Source: JAUIAI01 sp045106815 (GTDB lineage: Bacteria > Pseudomonadota > Gammaproteobacteria > Burkholderiales > Burkholderiaceae_E). From it: 64,000 nucleotides of DNA. Position 1 is the stretch's first letter; each line of letters starts with the position of its first letter. Shown here piece by piece: positions 7,932-17,504 of the stretch. Below the pieces are notes generated by a model that was given only the letters and a program-made list of their open reading frames with translations, was not told the DNA's origin and did not search any database. Position numbers and translations under genes: made by a program. The stretch covers positions 1 through 64,000 of the forward strand of contig JBGCFG010000070.1 in assembly GCA_045106815.1 (NCBI GenBank). Reading direction: 5' to 3'.

Positions 7932-9469
7932 TGGGCAGACTATTCTGGAAAGTCTTTCTTGGCTTTTGGCTGGTGATTCTGATTGCCGCCGGCATTGTGG
8001 CGTTTGCGGTCTACGCGTCTCAACAAGAAGCCGATACTGATTTCGCTGAAGCCGGCAACGCGCGTGCAGCGCTATATTCGAACCGTTGGGTGAATGAGCG
8101 ATTGCGGCGCTACAGTGCGGTTTTGAGCTACGGTGGCGAACGGGCTTTGCGCCGCCTGATGCGCGAAGACGAAGTCGCCAATCGTGAGAGCCGCAATGCA
8201 CGCCGATGGCCGCGGCCTGCTGTTCTCGTGGTGGGTGCGAGCGGTGAAGAGTTGCTTGGACGGCCAATCCCGCCACGCGCATGGCAGATTGCTCAGCGAC
8301 GCATAGAGCGCGCAGGATCGCGGGAATTGACCTCCTCCCCGCCAACCACCACGGCGCCATCAAGACAGTCCGGGATTGCGTCGGCACCTGGCGTCAGACG
8401 AGTAGATCTTGCCGGCGGGGAGACGTGGTGGATGTTCGTCCCACGCACGGCTGAAATAGAAAGTCAGCGTCGCCAGCGGTCGATTCTTCGTCAAATCTCT
8501 CCTGCTGTTGCGGGTGTGATCGCCTTGCTGTTCAGTCTGGTTTTCAGTGGCGCGCTGGCCTGGTATTTGGCCAGACCCATCCGGGCATTGCGTGATGGAT
8601 TTGAAGCAGTCGCGGCCGGCAAGCTGGACACCCGCGTTTCGCCTCAGATTGGGGCACGGCGCGACGAACTAGCCGACCTGGGGCGCAACTTTGACCAAAC
8701 AACAGCCAGGCTTCAGCAACTGATTCAATCTCAGCAGCGCTTGCTACATGATGTTTCTCATGAATTGCGATCTCCGTTGGCTCGTATTCAGGCCGCTATC
8801 GGACTACTCGATCAATCCCCCGATCGCGTCGCAGAGTTGACCGGTCGCATTGAGCAGGAGAGCGCGCGCCTCGATACACTGGTCGGTGAAATCCTGACCT
8901 TGTCGCGCCTAAACGATCAGGGCCACACAACGAGTCATCAGACCTTTGATCTGAATGATTTGCTGGCTGATCTGCTGATTGACGCGCGCTTTGAAGCCGA
9001 AGCAGCTGGGAAGTCAGTGGCGCTGACAGGCGAGGTGAATGCGTCCGTACTCGGCGACCAGGGCCTGATTCAGCGCGCGTGCGAGAACCTGATTCGCAAT
9101 GCCATTCGGTATAGCCCTGAGGGTAAAACAGTCGACATCATTGTCAGCGAATCCGAAGAACGAGCGTCTCAGACACTTGGCGAATCATCGCTGCAAGAAA
9201 GCTCCAACGCGACTAAAGAAGGCCACTGGGTAGCGATCGAGATTTGTGATCGTGGCCCCGGCATGGCTGAAAGCGAGTTACGAGCCGTGCTTGAGCCTTT
9301 TGCCCGAGGACGCCATACGCACGCAGATGGTTTTGGTCTTGGTTTGGCCATTGCTAACCGAGCCGCGCAAATTCATGGCGGATCGCTTGAGCTAGTCAAT
9401 CGCGAGGGTGGGGGCTTATGCGCCCGTTTCGCCTGGCCTGTCAATAATTTGGCAATGCCTAAAGGTTAA
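7931..9469 (+). CDS. cpxA: CpxA-like envelope sensor histidine kinase
   Basis: 512 residues. A membrane helix at about 9-28, a periplasmic region of about 160 residues, and a second helix at about 190-213. HAMP follows (ARPIRALRDGFEAVAAG), then a dimerisation helix with the phosphorylated His277 in SHELRSP. The ATPase domain has the N box (ENLIRNAIRYSPEG), G1 (DRGPGM) and G2 (GFGLGLAI), all intact. It should phosphorylate the regulator encoded immediately upstream. A Ser/Glu-rich insertion (about 407-430) in the ATPase lid region is slightly unusual. Confidence 0.88.
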   Translation: MGRLFWKVFLGFWLVILIAAGIVAFAVYASQQEADTDFAEAGNARAALYSNRWVNERLRRYSAVLSYGGERALRRLMREDEVANRESRNARRWPRPAVLVVGASGEELLGRPIPPRAWQIAQRRIERAGSRELTSSPPTTTAPSRQSGIASAPGVRRVDLAGGETWWMFVPRTAEIESQRRQRSILRQISPAVAGVIALLFSLVFSGALAWYLARPIRALRDGFEAVAAGKLDTRVSPQIGARRDELADLGRNFDQTTARLQQLIQSQQRLLHDVSHELRSPLARIQAAIGLLDQSPDRVAELTGRIEQESARLDTLVGEILTLSRLNDQGHTTSHQTFDLNDLLADLLIDARFEAEAAGKSVALTGEVNASVLGDQGLIQRACENLIRNAIRYSPEGKTVDIIVSESEERASQTLGESSLQESSNATKEGHWVAIEICDRGPGMAESELRAVLEPFARGRHTHADGFGLGLAIANRAAQIHGGSLELVNREGGGLCARFAWPVNNLAMPKG

Positions 9470-9547
9470 GGCCACGGCCACGCGTTCACGAACGTCTATG
9501 ATTTCGGTGGCTTCGAGAGAGCCATCATGACTCAACAGGAAATCTTC

Positions 9548-10027
9548 ATGCTCGACAAGATTAAAGCTTTCTTCGAAGATAATCTCGCGCCTGCGGAAGC
9601 TACCGCTAGTGCCAATAGCGCCTCCGGTTCGCTACCGGTTCAACTGGCAAGCTGCGCCCTATTGCTGGAAATGGTGCGCATAGACAAACAGACGGCTGTT
9701 GTCGAAGAACAGACCCTACTCAAAGCAATGCAGCAGACGTTTCACATCGATTCAACGCAGGCCAACAAACTGGTAGAGCTTGCCCATGATGAACTAGAGC
9801 AATCCACAGATTATTTTCAGTTCACCTCGTTAATCAATGAGTACTTCAGTCAGGCACAAAAAATTGAGGTGATCGAAGCGATGTGGCAGATCGCTTATTC
9901 AGACCATGAAATTGATGCCCACGAACGCCATCTGATGAGAAAGATCGGCGCGTTGCTTCATGTCCCGCACGGGGATCACATGGCCGCAAAAGCCAGAGGC
10001 AAAGAAAAGGCAGGCGCGCCAGAATAG
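9548..10027 (+). CDS. TerB-like domain protein
   Basis: I choose the ATG at 9548 because AGGAAAT lies at the right distance and the family typically begins MLDKIK. An upstream ATG at 9527 would add 7 residues. The product (159 residues) matches the TerB-like tellurite-resistance-associated domain: helical, with acidic metal-ligand positions in MVRIDKQ, YSDHEIDAHERHLMRKIG. Such proteins are linked to stress or envelope-associated functions, and tellurite resistance itself is not implied. It is followed by a bidirectional terminator. Confidence 0.8.
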   Translation: MLDKIKAFFEDNLAPAEATASANSASGSLPVQLASCALLLEMVRIDKQTAVVEEQTLLKAMQQTFHIDSTQANKLVELAHDELEQSTDYFQFTSLINEYFSQAQKIEVIEAMWQIAYSDHEIDAHERHLMRKIGALLHVPHGDHMAAKARGKEKAGAPE

Positions 10028-10055
10028 GTTCGCAACGAAACCCGGCGCACAAAAC

Positions 10056-10083
10056 AAAAAAAGGGAGCCGAAGCTCCCTTTTT
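10056..10083. terminator. bidirectional intrinsic terminator
   Basis: A run of seven A, then GGGAGC-CGAA-GCTCCC, then five T. The tetraloop hairpin has an A-tract on one side and a T-tract on the other, so it can end transcription from both the TerB-like gene (plus) and the phasin gene (minus), whose stops face each other here. Confidence 0.9.
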
Positions 10084-10121
10084 CCGATCGGCCCGATGGG
10101 CTGACTGAAGCGGCTAGGAAA

Positions 10122-10646
10122 TTAGCGCTTCTTGGCAGGTGCCTTGGTAGCAGGCGCCATGGTGTTCTCGACCAGCTCAGCGGCTTGCTTGCCAGCTTTA
10201 TTAGCCTGCTCGTAAGCGGCGCGAGCGGCAGTCAAAGACTGCTTCATGAAGCTGATGGCGGTCTCGCTGCCAGCAGGTGCGTTCTTGGCCATTGCGTCGA
10301 TCGCGGCGAACAACTGCTTGTTGCCTTCGTCAACCTGGCCTTCAACCATGCTCACGACTTCCTGGCTGGTCTCGCTGGTGATGGCGTAAGCGTCTTTGAC
10401 GTATGCGGTGACATGATCAGCGTTGGGCTGTGACAGACCGCTCAGGGTCTCGGTCATGGCCTTCACGTCTTTTGCGCCCATCAGTGCCTTAACTTGCTCA
10501 GCTGACTGCTCCATGCCGGCCTTGGCGGTCTTCATGTTCAGGTCTGCGAGCTTCTGAATGCCTTCAATGCTCTTGGCGGCGAGGGCGTTGGAAGCCTTGA
10601 CGGCTTCAGCTTGAAACTTCATGAAATCGGTTGCGTTCATCATCAT
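10122..10646 (-). CDS. phaP: phasin (PHA granule-associated protein)
   Basis: 174 residues from the first of three consecutive ATGs, with GGAG 8 nt upstream. A longer open frame to 10781 has no ribosome site and crosses the predicted promoter. The Phasin_2-type helical sequence includes FMKFQAEAVKASNALAAKSIEGIQKLADLN, an amphipathic core and the usual Lys/Ala/Pro-rich C-terminus (APATKAPAKKR). Phasins coat polyhydroxyalkanoate granules and control their size. No PHA synthase or PhaR gene lies in the window. A sigma70-like promoter and a PhaR-type operator are readable upstream, so granule-dependent derepression is likely. Confidence 0.9.
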   Translation of the reverse strand: MMMNATDFMKFQAEAVKASNALAAKSIEGIQKLADLNMKTAKAGMEQSAEQVKALMGAKDVKAMTETLSGLSQPNADHVTAYVKDAYAITSETSQEVVSMVEGQVDEGNKQLFAAIDAMAKNAPAGSETAISFMKQSLTAARAAYEQANKAGKQAAELVENTMAPATKAPAKKR

Positions 10647-10765
10647 GTGAGTGACTCCGTTTAGCTTCCAGACGTTGCGAATCCATCTGGATGAAAATAT
10701 TGACGGTTGAGCCAACAGACTGATCTGGTGTTCCAGAGAGAGCGCTATTTGGCCGTGGTTCGCAG

Positions 10766-10781
10766 TTGCTGCATCGCACAA
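10766..10781. promoter_or_regulatory. probable PhaR operator at the phasin start site
   Basis: TTGCTGCATCGCACAA contains a TGC-N3-GCA core flanked by TTG and CAA, the pattern reported for the PHA-responsive repressor PhaR, and it fits on both strands. It sits at the predicted transcription start just downstream of the phasin -10 element, where a repressor would block initiation. The consensus is from memory. Confidence 0.5.
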
Positions 10782-10786
10782 ACCAA

Positions 10787-10815
10787 ATTATGTCTATTCT
10801 TGTGCACCGCGTCAA
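10787..10815 (-). promoter_or_regulatory. sigma70-type promoter of the phasin gene
   Basis: On the minus strand TTGACG (10810-10815) and CATAAT (10787-10792) are separated by 17 nt, close to consensus. Predicted transcription start near 10780, giving a 5' leader of about 135 nt before the ATG at 10646. Confidence 0.65.
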
Positions 10816-10836
10816 GACTTTTTTGATGCGCCGCAC

Positions 10837-10867
10837 AAAAAAGCTGCCACCATCCTGTCAAAGCAGC
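10837..10867 (-). terminator. candidate terminator after the helicase gene
   Basis: On the minus strand GCTGC and GCAGC can pair across a loop of about 15 nt and are followed by six T. It is about 50 nt past the helicase stop. The stem is short, so this is a weak candidate. Confidence 0.35.
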
Positions 10868-10915
10868 GGTAGTCCATTTAAGTTATTGTATTTTAACAAC
10901 TAAATACTAACTCAA

Positions 10916-13144
10916 TCAGACCCAGAGGGCCTTAATACGCTCCGCCACAGGGCTAGTTGTTGCAACTGCGCCATCTGAATTCGGGATGTTTGCCAAGTTG
11001 TTGGCATGTACCCGAGGGTCTTCGTCGCAGTGAGATTGAGCCGCTTCATTAAATGCGGACTCCGCTGACTTAATGTCGAGCGTCGCCAAAACTGTCGTAT
11101 CCAGAAACCGGCTGCGGGCGCCGTACACATGAGCCCCCCCATGTTTAGGCTGCTGCGTCAGGTAGTAGCGCAACGGCTCGATCAGCTCAAGATGCTCCCG
11201 TGCACGTGTCAGGCCAACATAGAGCAGGCGTCGCTCCTCTGCGAGTCCTTTTGCATCGCTGGTTGAGAACTCATTTGGAAAGTTGCCATCAGCGACGTTG
11301 ATGAGGTAGACGCTTTGCCACTCCTGGCCTTTGGCTGAATGCACGGTAGAGAGAATCAAATAGTCTTCATCATGAAGGGCATCATCCCCCCAGCCGCCCG
11401 TGGCATTGGGTGGGTCCAATGCCATGGAGTCGATCAGATCGCTCAGTTGCCTGAATGATCGACTGATCGTGACCAACATTTGCAGGTCAGCCTGACGCGG
11501 CTCCGGATTGTCGTAGCGAAGCGCGAGCACCGGCGCATACCAACGCACCAGGCTCGCGACTTTATCTGTCAGTTGTGAATCTTGCGCGACCAGATCGGTC
11601 ATCGCATCTGTGAACGCCCGCCAATCGGACTGACTGACCCCGCGCGGCAAAGACTGGCTCAAACCAGCAAAAAAACCAGCCGGCTCCATCGGTAAGCTGC
11701 CCTGCTGACCTTTGATCGCATGACCTTGCAATTGAGCACGAGCCAGCGAAGGACCGATACCGGGCACCAGTTGCAGGCATCTGAAACCGGCGAGCTGATC
11801 GCGCGGATTCATCGCCCATTTAAGCAATGCAGCGACGTCTTTTATGTGAGCTGATTCAACAAACTTGAGCCCGCCGTATTTAACGAATGGAATGTTGTGC
11901 CGGGTCAAGTCAATTTCGAGCAGGTCGGTGTGATGACTGTTACGAAAAAGCACGGCCTGCTCGCGCAGTGGCGTCCCTTGTTCGCGCTGGTCGAGAATGC
12001 GTTCGATTAAGTAGGCTGACTGGGCCGCATCATCAAACACCGTCACGAGTTTTGGGCGACTGCCACGCCGCCCATCAGCGGCGACGAGTGACTTGTCAAA
12101 AGGGCCCCCTGACCCCGCAATCAGGGCATTGGCGGTATCCAGTATGCATTGGCTTGAACGGTAGTTTTGCTGCAGCGATATGCGACTAGCCGGGGGCGAG
12201 AAACTCGCGCAAAACCGGTAAATGTGATCAACATCGGCGCCACGGAACGAATAGATCGATTGCGCGTCATCACCAACGACGAACAGCCCGCGGCCGTCTG
12301 GCCGAAGGGCGGCGAGTAACTCGACCTGCAAACGATTACTGTCCTGGTATTCATCCACCAGGATATGATCGAAGCGTTGACGCTGGTGAGCTGCAAACGC
12401 GGGCTCGTCCATCGCCATGCGCCACCACAGCAGCAAATCATCGAAATCCAGTAGTGCCTGGGCCTGCTTGTGTACAACGTAGCTACCCATCAGTTTATGC
12501 AGCGCTGCACACCACGACTCGCACCACGGGTAGCGCAGCTGCAGCACCTGTTCGAGCGGTAACCCGGTGTTGGTAACGTCTGAATAGATCGCCAAACAAG
12601 TGCCCGCGCGCGGAAACCGCCGACGTGATTGGCCAAGCGATAGTTGCTCGCGCAGCCAATCCATCAGGTCGGCGCTGTTGCCACGATCCATAATTGTGAA
12701 CTGCGGATTGAGGCCGATCAGGCTGGCATGCTGACGCAGCAGTTGCGCAGCCACTGAATGAAAGGTGCCTGCCCAAGGTAGGGAAAAAGGGTTTTTGCCA
12801 GGCGGCGTACTAGCCCCAGGCATACCAGCCTCCTGAGTGAGCAGCGCCCCGGCGCGACGGATCATTTCAGCAGCCGCACGACGGCTGAAAGTCAGGAGCA
12901 ATAGGCGTTCCGGCGCGACGCCTTGCTCTACCAGCCAGGCCACCCGATGAGAAAGCGTTGCGGTCTTACCCGTCCCAGCACCGGCCAACACCAGCAAAGG
13001 GCCGGTCGATGGCAGCCGTCCTGCGCCATAGTGCGCCGCGCTTTGTTGTTCGCGGTTCAAGCACAGCGACGGCCGATTAACCAGTGGCGTTTGGTTGGCA
13101 GAATCTGCTTGCCCATGCCAGTGATTCTGATCTGTTGCACCCAT
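10916..13144 (-). CDS. UvrD/Rep-type superfamily 1 DNA helicase
   Basis: 742 residues with the SF1A helicase motifs in order: Q-motif region (LNREQQSA), Walker A GAGTGKTA, motif Ia around TFSRRAAAEM, Walker B VDEYQDSN, motif III QSIYSFRGAD, motif IV/V with LSTVHSAKGQEWQSVYLIN, and motif VI LLYVGLTRAREHL. It should be a 3'-5' ATP-dependent translocase in repair or replication restart. It is close to UvrD/Rep in length but lacks features that would let me choose between them; a UvrD-like paralogue is as likely as either. No nuclease domain is visible at the C-terminus. Confidence 0.9.
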   Translation of the reverse strand: MGATDQNHWHGQADSANQTPLVNRPSLCLNREQQSAAHYGAGRLPSTGPLLVLAGAGTGKTATLSHRVAWLVEQGVAPERLLLLTFSRRAAAEMIRRAGALLTQEAGMPGASTPPGKNPFSLPWAGTFHSVAAQLLRQHASLIGLNPQFTIMDRGNSADLMDWLREQLSLGQSRRRFPRAGTCLAIYSDVTNTGLPLEQVLQLRYPWCESWCAALHKLMGSYVVHKQAQALLDFDDLLLWWRMAMDEPAFAAHQRQRFDHILVDEYQDSNRLQVELLAALRPDGRGLFVVGDDAQSIYSFRGADVDHIYRFCASFSPPASRISLQQNYRSSQCILDTANALIAGSGGPFDKSLVAADGRRGSRPKLVTVFDDAAQSAYLIERILDQREQGTPLREQAVLFRNSHHTDLLEIDLTRHNIPFVKYGGLKFVESAHIKDVAALLKWAMNPRDQLAGFRCLQLVPGIGPSLARAQLQGHAIKGQQGSLPMEPAGFFAGLSQSLPRGVSQSDWRAFTDAMTDLVAQDSQLTDKVASLVRWYAPVLALRYDNPEPRQADLQMLVTISRSFRQLSDLIDSMALDPPNATGGWGDDALHDEDYLILSTVHSAKGQEWQSVYLINVADGNFPNEFSTSDAKGLAEERRLLYVGLTRAREHLELIEPLRYYLTQQPKHGGAHVYGARSRFLDTTVLATLDIKSAESAFNEAAQSHCDEDPRVHANNLANIPNSDGAVATTSPVAERIKALWV

Positions 13145-13295
13145 GTTTGGCAGGCCACCTCGGAAAACCCACCAGTCTGACGGCTGCCAGGCTCACTGGA
13201 TGAGCTACCTTATAAAGCAAGTGGATCTGTCGAGGAACCCCGCTAGGCGCTGTACCGCGTCGGCTACGCCAGCTAACCAGCTTAGATACCGGCAC

Positions 13296-16200
13296 TCAGT
13301 CAAGCGCCGGGAGGCAGAAACGTTCACACTCAACTTGCACTTCTGATGCTGATATCGGTGGAGAAAAGAAAAAGCCTTGCGCTTTGCAACAACCGGACCG
13401 ACGCACGATAGACACCTGCTCTTTCGTTTCGACCCCTTCAGCGATCACCTCGGCACCGATGCCGCGCGCCAGCATTGCAACCGCCTCAAGCAGTTGAACA
13501 TTGGATTTCAGGCTCATATCCGCCTGAACGAAACTGGGGGCTATCTTGATGGCATCAACTGGGTGGGCCAGCAAGAACTGTAGTGAGGAATAGCCGGCTC
13601 CAAAGTCATCCAGACTGACCCTGCCGCCCTTCGAGCGAATCAGTTCCACACATTGAAGAACGCTCTTGCTGCGTTCGGCAAAAGAAGTCTCACTAATGTC
13701 GAATTCCAGGTGGGCGATGAGATCATCCGGCAATGACTCGATCAGGCCAAAAGTTTGCTGGTCGCCTAACTCAAGCAAGGACAGATTCACCGTAACCCTG
13801 AACCCCTCTGGCATCCAGCTCGTCCAGTTGTGGCTTTGCTTCGCCGCGGTCTCGAGCACCCATCTTCCAATCGGTAGCATCTGACCGGTTTCTTGGGCGA
13901 GCGCAAGAAAGCTGGACGGTTCGAGCAAACCACGCGTTGGGTGGCGCCAGCGGAGCAAAGCCTCTGCTGCAACGATCTGGCCCTGTTCAATTTCGACGAT
14001 TGGCTGATACACAAGTTCAAACTGCCTGGCCTCCAACCCGCCGAAGATCGCCTGCTTTATAGCGCTTCTTTCAGCCGCGTCTTCATTCATCTCCGTTTGA
14101 TAGAAAGCAAATCTGTTCTTGCCTGCCGCCTTGGACCGGTACATTGCTTTGTCTGCGCACCGGAGCAGTTCATTGGCCGTGGTTGCATCCTGCGGATACA
14201 CCGCCACACCAAGGCTTGCTGATACCCGATGCGACTGTCCATCCAATTGACACGGCTTACGCAATACTCCCAGCAGTGATGTCGCCAGGCGTATCACCGC
14301 CTCAAGCCCAGGCACCTCAGATAAAACAACAACGAACTCATCTCCGCCGAGTCTGGCAACGGTGTCAGTCTCTCGCACGCTTGATTCCAATCGACTCGCG
14401 ACTTCCACAAGCATTTGATCCCCGGCCTCATGTCCGATCTGATCATTGATCGCCTTGAACCCATCCAGATCAATGAACATCACATAGCAATGTTCATCGT
14501 GGCGCTCCGACATGGAAATAGCACGCTCAAGGCGACTTAAAAGCAGCGTTCGATTCGCCAGGCCTGTCAGTGCATCGTAGTTGGCACGCTTTATAGTTGA
14601 AAGCTCAAGACCTTTTCGATCAGAAATTTCGGCGATCAGCCCAACGTAACGTCTCACCACACCACCTGCTTCGAGAACCGGGGAGACCTTTAATGCGTTC
14701 CAGAACTGCGTACCATCCTTTCGATAATTAATGATCTCCACTGAAGCCGACTCTTTCTTGCGAATCGCTTGCCCCAAACGAGCGGTCTGTTCCCGGTCGG
14801 TGTTTGCCCCCTGAAGGAATCGGCAGTTTCGGCCTAGGACCTCATCTTGTGAATAGCCGGTTAAACTGCAAAAAGCATCCGACACATACACAATTGGCTG
14901 AGCGTCGTTTTCGATGTCAACAAGTAGCATCCCATCAGCGGCCATCTCCAGCGCAGCCGTTCGACTCGTTAGCTCGTGTTGTGCGATGCTCAGTTCGGTG
15001 ACGTCAGTAAAGCTAACTACCGCACCGCCAACAATGTGCGCACCGTCGAAGTAAGGGTTAACGCGCAAAAGCCAGGTCGTCGAGCCATGAATGACACGTT
15101 CACTGTGCTGCCTTAGGTTGGCCATCACCCAGCGAATCTTGCTTTCAATCGTTGCCACGTCAAATACGGATGTCAATGTAGACAAAGGGCGCCCGATGTC
15201 GGTTTGCAGCACTTCGAACACCCGTCCGATGGCAGGTGTGTAGCGTTGAACTCTCAAGGCCTCATCGACAACAATCAGCGCCACATCAACTGCCGACTGC
15301 AAATTCTCAAGATAACTATTGGCAGAACTAAGCTCTGCCGATCGGAAGTGAAGCTCATCGTTGAGCGTCTGTAACTCTTCATTGCTTCCCTGAAGTTGCT
15401 CATTGCTGGTTTGCAATTCTTCATTCGACGCGGCCAACTCCTCAGCATTGGCCTGTAGTTCTTCGTTGAGCGCAAGTAGCTCTTCATTCGATGACTCAAT
15501 CTCTTCAATCACCGCCTGTAAGCTTTGTTGGGTGCTCATCAACTCGCGTTCAAGTCTTGAGTTGGCCTGCCTCACTTGATCTTCATCGACAAAGCTCTCA
15601 GCTGACTCGAGTAGTTCGTCACCGAGTTGCTCAAAACTAGCGAGGTAGTGGTCAGATTGCTGCCCGGCATGAACCACGGGGCGCACAACGGCCCGAAGAT
15701 GGTTCAAGTCATCAGTCGCACCAGAACGCCTAAGCGTCAGATCAACCTCGCGATTTTCTTTACTTGCGCGGTTAAGCAGTGCTCTGACAGGCGATTTCAT
15801 GTCTTGGGGCAGCAAGCCTGGCAGATTCAGGTTAGCGGAGCCATTTCCGATACTGAGCAGTTTGCGCATATCACCGAAGAAATGCTTGCAACCGAACGAT
15901 TCGTCGATCAAGACACTGATGGGTGCATAACGTCGCAGAATCAAAGCTTTGGCTTCTTCAACGGCGAGATCAACATCTGCGGGCTTAAGAGTCTTATCGG
16001 CGCCTGGCACTTTCGCGACAACGACCCGATCGACGATGGGCGGCAACTCATTAGTAGGCAGCGTTGCGCTCACTCGTTGATAAAGGCCAACACCCCCCTC
16101 GATAAGCTTGAACTCGCCGTCAGTTTCTACCGGTTCATCCACCCCAAGGAACAAGAACCCTTCGCTTTGAATCGCTTTATGAAAGGATTTCAGCAACCTG

Positions 16201-17504
16201 GACTGCAAAGAAGGCTCGAACTCGCAAAACACATTTCGGCAGCAAATCAGATCAACATTGTGAAACACTGGATCACCGACCAGGTTGTGTCTTGCAAACA
16301 CAACCGTGTCTCGAAGGGATTTGCTGATGCGATAGGATCGCCCCTGCCGGGTGAAATATCGATCCTTTAGCGACTTGATGACCTGCTGATCTACGTACAC
16401 TTCCGGGTAGACACCAACGCGCGCAATTTCAAGCGATTGTTCGTCAAGGTCAGTAGCAAACACTTTGACTTTGCGCTTACTCTGAAGCTCCAATTGCAAT
16501 TCATTAAGCAGTATGGCAAGGCTATAAGCCTCCTCGCCACTGGCACAACCAGCCACCCAGACGCGAATGGGTTTATCTATTGGCAGGTTGGCAATACGCG
16601 CTGTGAATGCCTGTTGAAGGATTTGCCAGGCCTGTTCATCTTTAAAAAACGCCGTGACCGACTTTAGAAACGACTGATAGAGACGATCGACTTCCGCCGG
16701 AATCTCGCGCAGTTGCTCCAGGTACTGCTCAAGCGAATCAACCGCTAGCGTCTGCATGCGCCTTGCTATCTGATGAGTAATTCGGTCGCGCTTATACTGG
16801 GTGAAATCAACCTGATGCTTTTCCTGGACCAAACCGAGGACTTCATCAAATGCAGTTGATCGGTCTATTTCCTGGCTACGCGGACGCACACCATCAGTAG
16901 CGTACTGTGCTAAGTAAGGGCCGATTTGCTCAGCGCTGAGTATCAGGTCGGCGTTGCCAATTTGGATTGCTGCGCTTGGCATGCCAGCAAATTTGGCGGT
17001 TTCAGGATCCTGGGCAATCGTGATGCCGCCGCGCGCCCGAATTGCACGAACACCTTGCGCACCGTCAGAGCCCGTCCCTGACAGAACGATGCCAATCGCA
17101 TCGGCACCAACCGATTCAGCAAGACTCAGAAAGAGATGATCCGCTGATGGCTTGGGCCCAAACTTTTGGGTTGGCTCTATTAACTCCAGAAACCCTTTTC
17201 TGACGATAAGGTCAAAGTTTGGCGGGGTCACGTAGACAGTCTGTGCCGCTGGCTTGAGCCGCTCTCGCAGGTCAACGAATCTGAGATGAGGCGCCTCTCG
17301 CGAGAGCAACTCACTCATCATGCTTTTATGGTTGGGTGATATGTGCTGAGCGACCAGGTAAGCGTAATTTCCCTGTGCGGGCAGATTAGCAACCATCGTT
17401 CGCAGCGCTTCCAGTCCACCTGCGGACGAACCAATTGCAACGAGTGTTGGGAGTGTCTCAGCTCCGCCTTTTGGCTGTTTCTTTGTTTCTTTTCTTGGTG
17501 GCAT
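13296..17504 (-). CDS. CheB-CheR-PAS-LOV-GGDEF-EAL hybrid signalling protein
   Basis: 1402 residues, soluble. CheB-type methylesterase about 19-200 (GSSAGG with Ser27, AQHIS, GTGSDG with Asp147), without the usual receiver. CheR-type methyltransferase about 215-480 (SAM motif GCASGEEAYS). Coiled coil about 645-735 built on repeated NEELQ heptads. PAS about 740-840. A second PAS about 850-965 has the LOV signature GRNCRFLQG (Cys894) and NYRKDGTQFWN, so it should bind flavin and sense blue light. GGDEF intact at 1053-1057, with the inhibitory RxxD (RETD) five residues before it. EAL domain with EAL 1181-1183, VNLS, DDFGAGYSS 1299-1307 and AEGVET. The usual K-I-D reads K-I-A, so phosphodiesterase activity may be weakened. 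Likely a light- or redox-gated c-di-GMP enzyme. No chemotaxis receptor is nearby. Confidence 0.93.
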   Translation of the reverse strand: MPPRKETKKQPKGGAETLPTLVAIGSSAGGLEALRTMVANLPAQGNYAYLVAQHISPNHKSMMSELLSREAPHLRFVDLRERLKPAAQTVYVTPPNFDLIVRKGFLELIEPTQKFGPKPSADHLFLSLAESVGADAIGIVLSGTGSDGAQGVRAIRARGGITIAQDPETAKFAGMPSAAIQIGNADLILSAEQIGPYLAQYATDGVRPRSQEIDRSTAFDEVLGLVQEKHQVDFTQYKRDRITHQIARRMQTLAVDSLEQYLEQLREIPAEVDRLYQSFLKSVTAFFKDEQAWQILQQAFTARIANLPIDKPIRVWVAGCASGEEAYSLAILLNELQLELQSKRKVKVFATDLDEQSLEIARVGVYPEVYVDQQVIKSLKDRYFTRQGRSYRISKSLRDTVVFARHNLVGDPVFHNVDLICCRNVFCEFEPSLQSRLLKSFHKAIQSEGFLFLGVDEPVETDGEFKLIEGGVGLYQRVSATLPTNELPPIVDRVVVAKVPGADKTLKPADVDLAVEEAKALILRRYAPISVLIDESFGCKHFFGDMRKLLSIGNGSANLNLPGLLPQDMKSPVRALLNRASKENREVDLTLRRSGATDDLNHLRAVVRPVVHAGQQSDHYLASFEQLGDELLESAESFVDEDQVRQANSRLERELMSTQQSLQAVIEEIESSNEELLALNEELQANAEELAASNEELQTSNEQLQGSNEELQTLNDELHFRSAELSSANSYLENLQSAVDVALIVVDEALRVQRYTPAIGRVFEVLQTDIGRPLSTLTSVFDVATIESKIRWVMANLRQHSERVIHGSTTWLLRVNPYFDGAHIVGGAVVSFTDVTELSIAQHELTSRTAALEMAADGMLLVDIENDAQPIVYVSDAFCSLTGYSQDEVLGRNCRFLQGANTDREQTARLGQAIRKKESASVEIINYRKDGTQFWNALKVSPVLEAGGVVRRYVGLIAEISDRKGLELSTIKRANYDALTGLANRTLLLSRLERAISMSERHDEHCYVMFIDLDGFKAINDQIGHEAGDQMLVEVASRLESSVRETDTVARLGGDEFVVVLSEVPGLEAVIRLATSLLGVLRKPCQLDGQSHRVSASLGVAVYPQDATTANELLRCADKAMYRSKAAGKNRFAFYQTEMNEDAAERSAIKQAIFGGLEARQFELVYQPIVEIEQGQIVAAEALLRWRHPTRGLLEPSSFLALAQETGQMLPIGRWVLETAAKQSHNWTSWMPEGFRVTVNLSLLELGDQQTFGLIESLPDDLIAHLEFDISETSFAERSKSVLQCVELIRSKGGRVSLDDFGAGYSSLQFLLAHPVDAIKIAPSFVQADMSLKSNVQLLEAVAMLARGIGAEVIAEGVETKEQVSIVRRSGCCKAQGFFFSPPISASEVQVECERFCLPALD

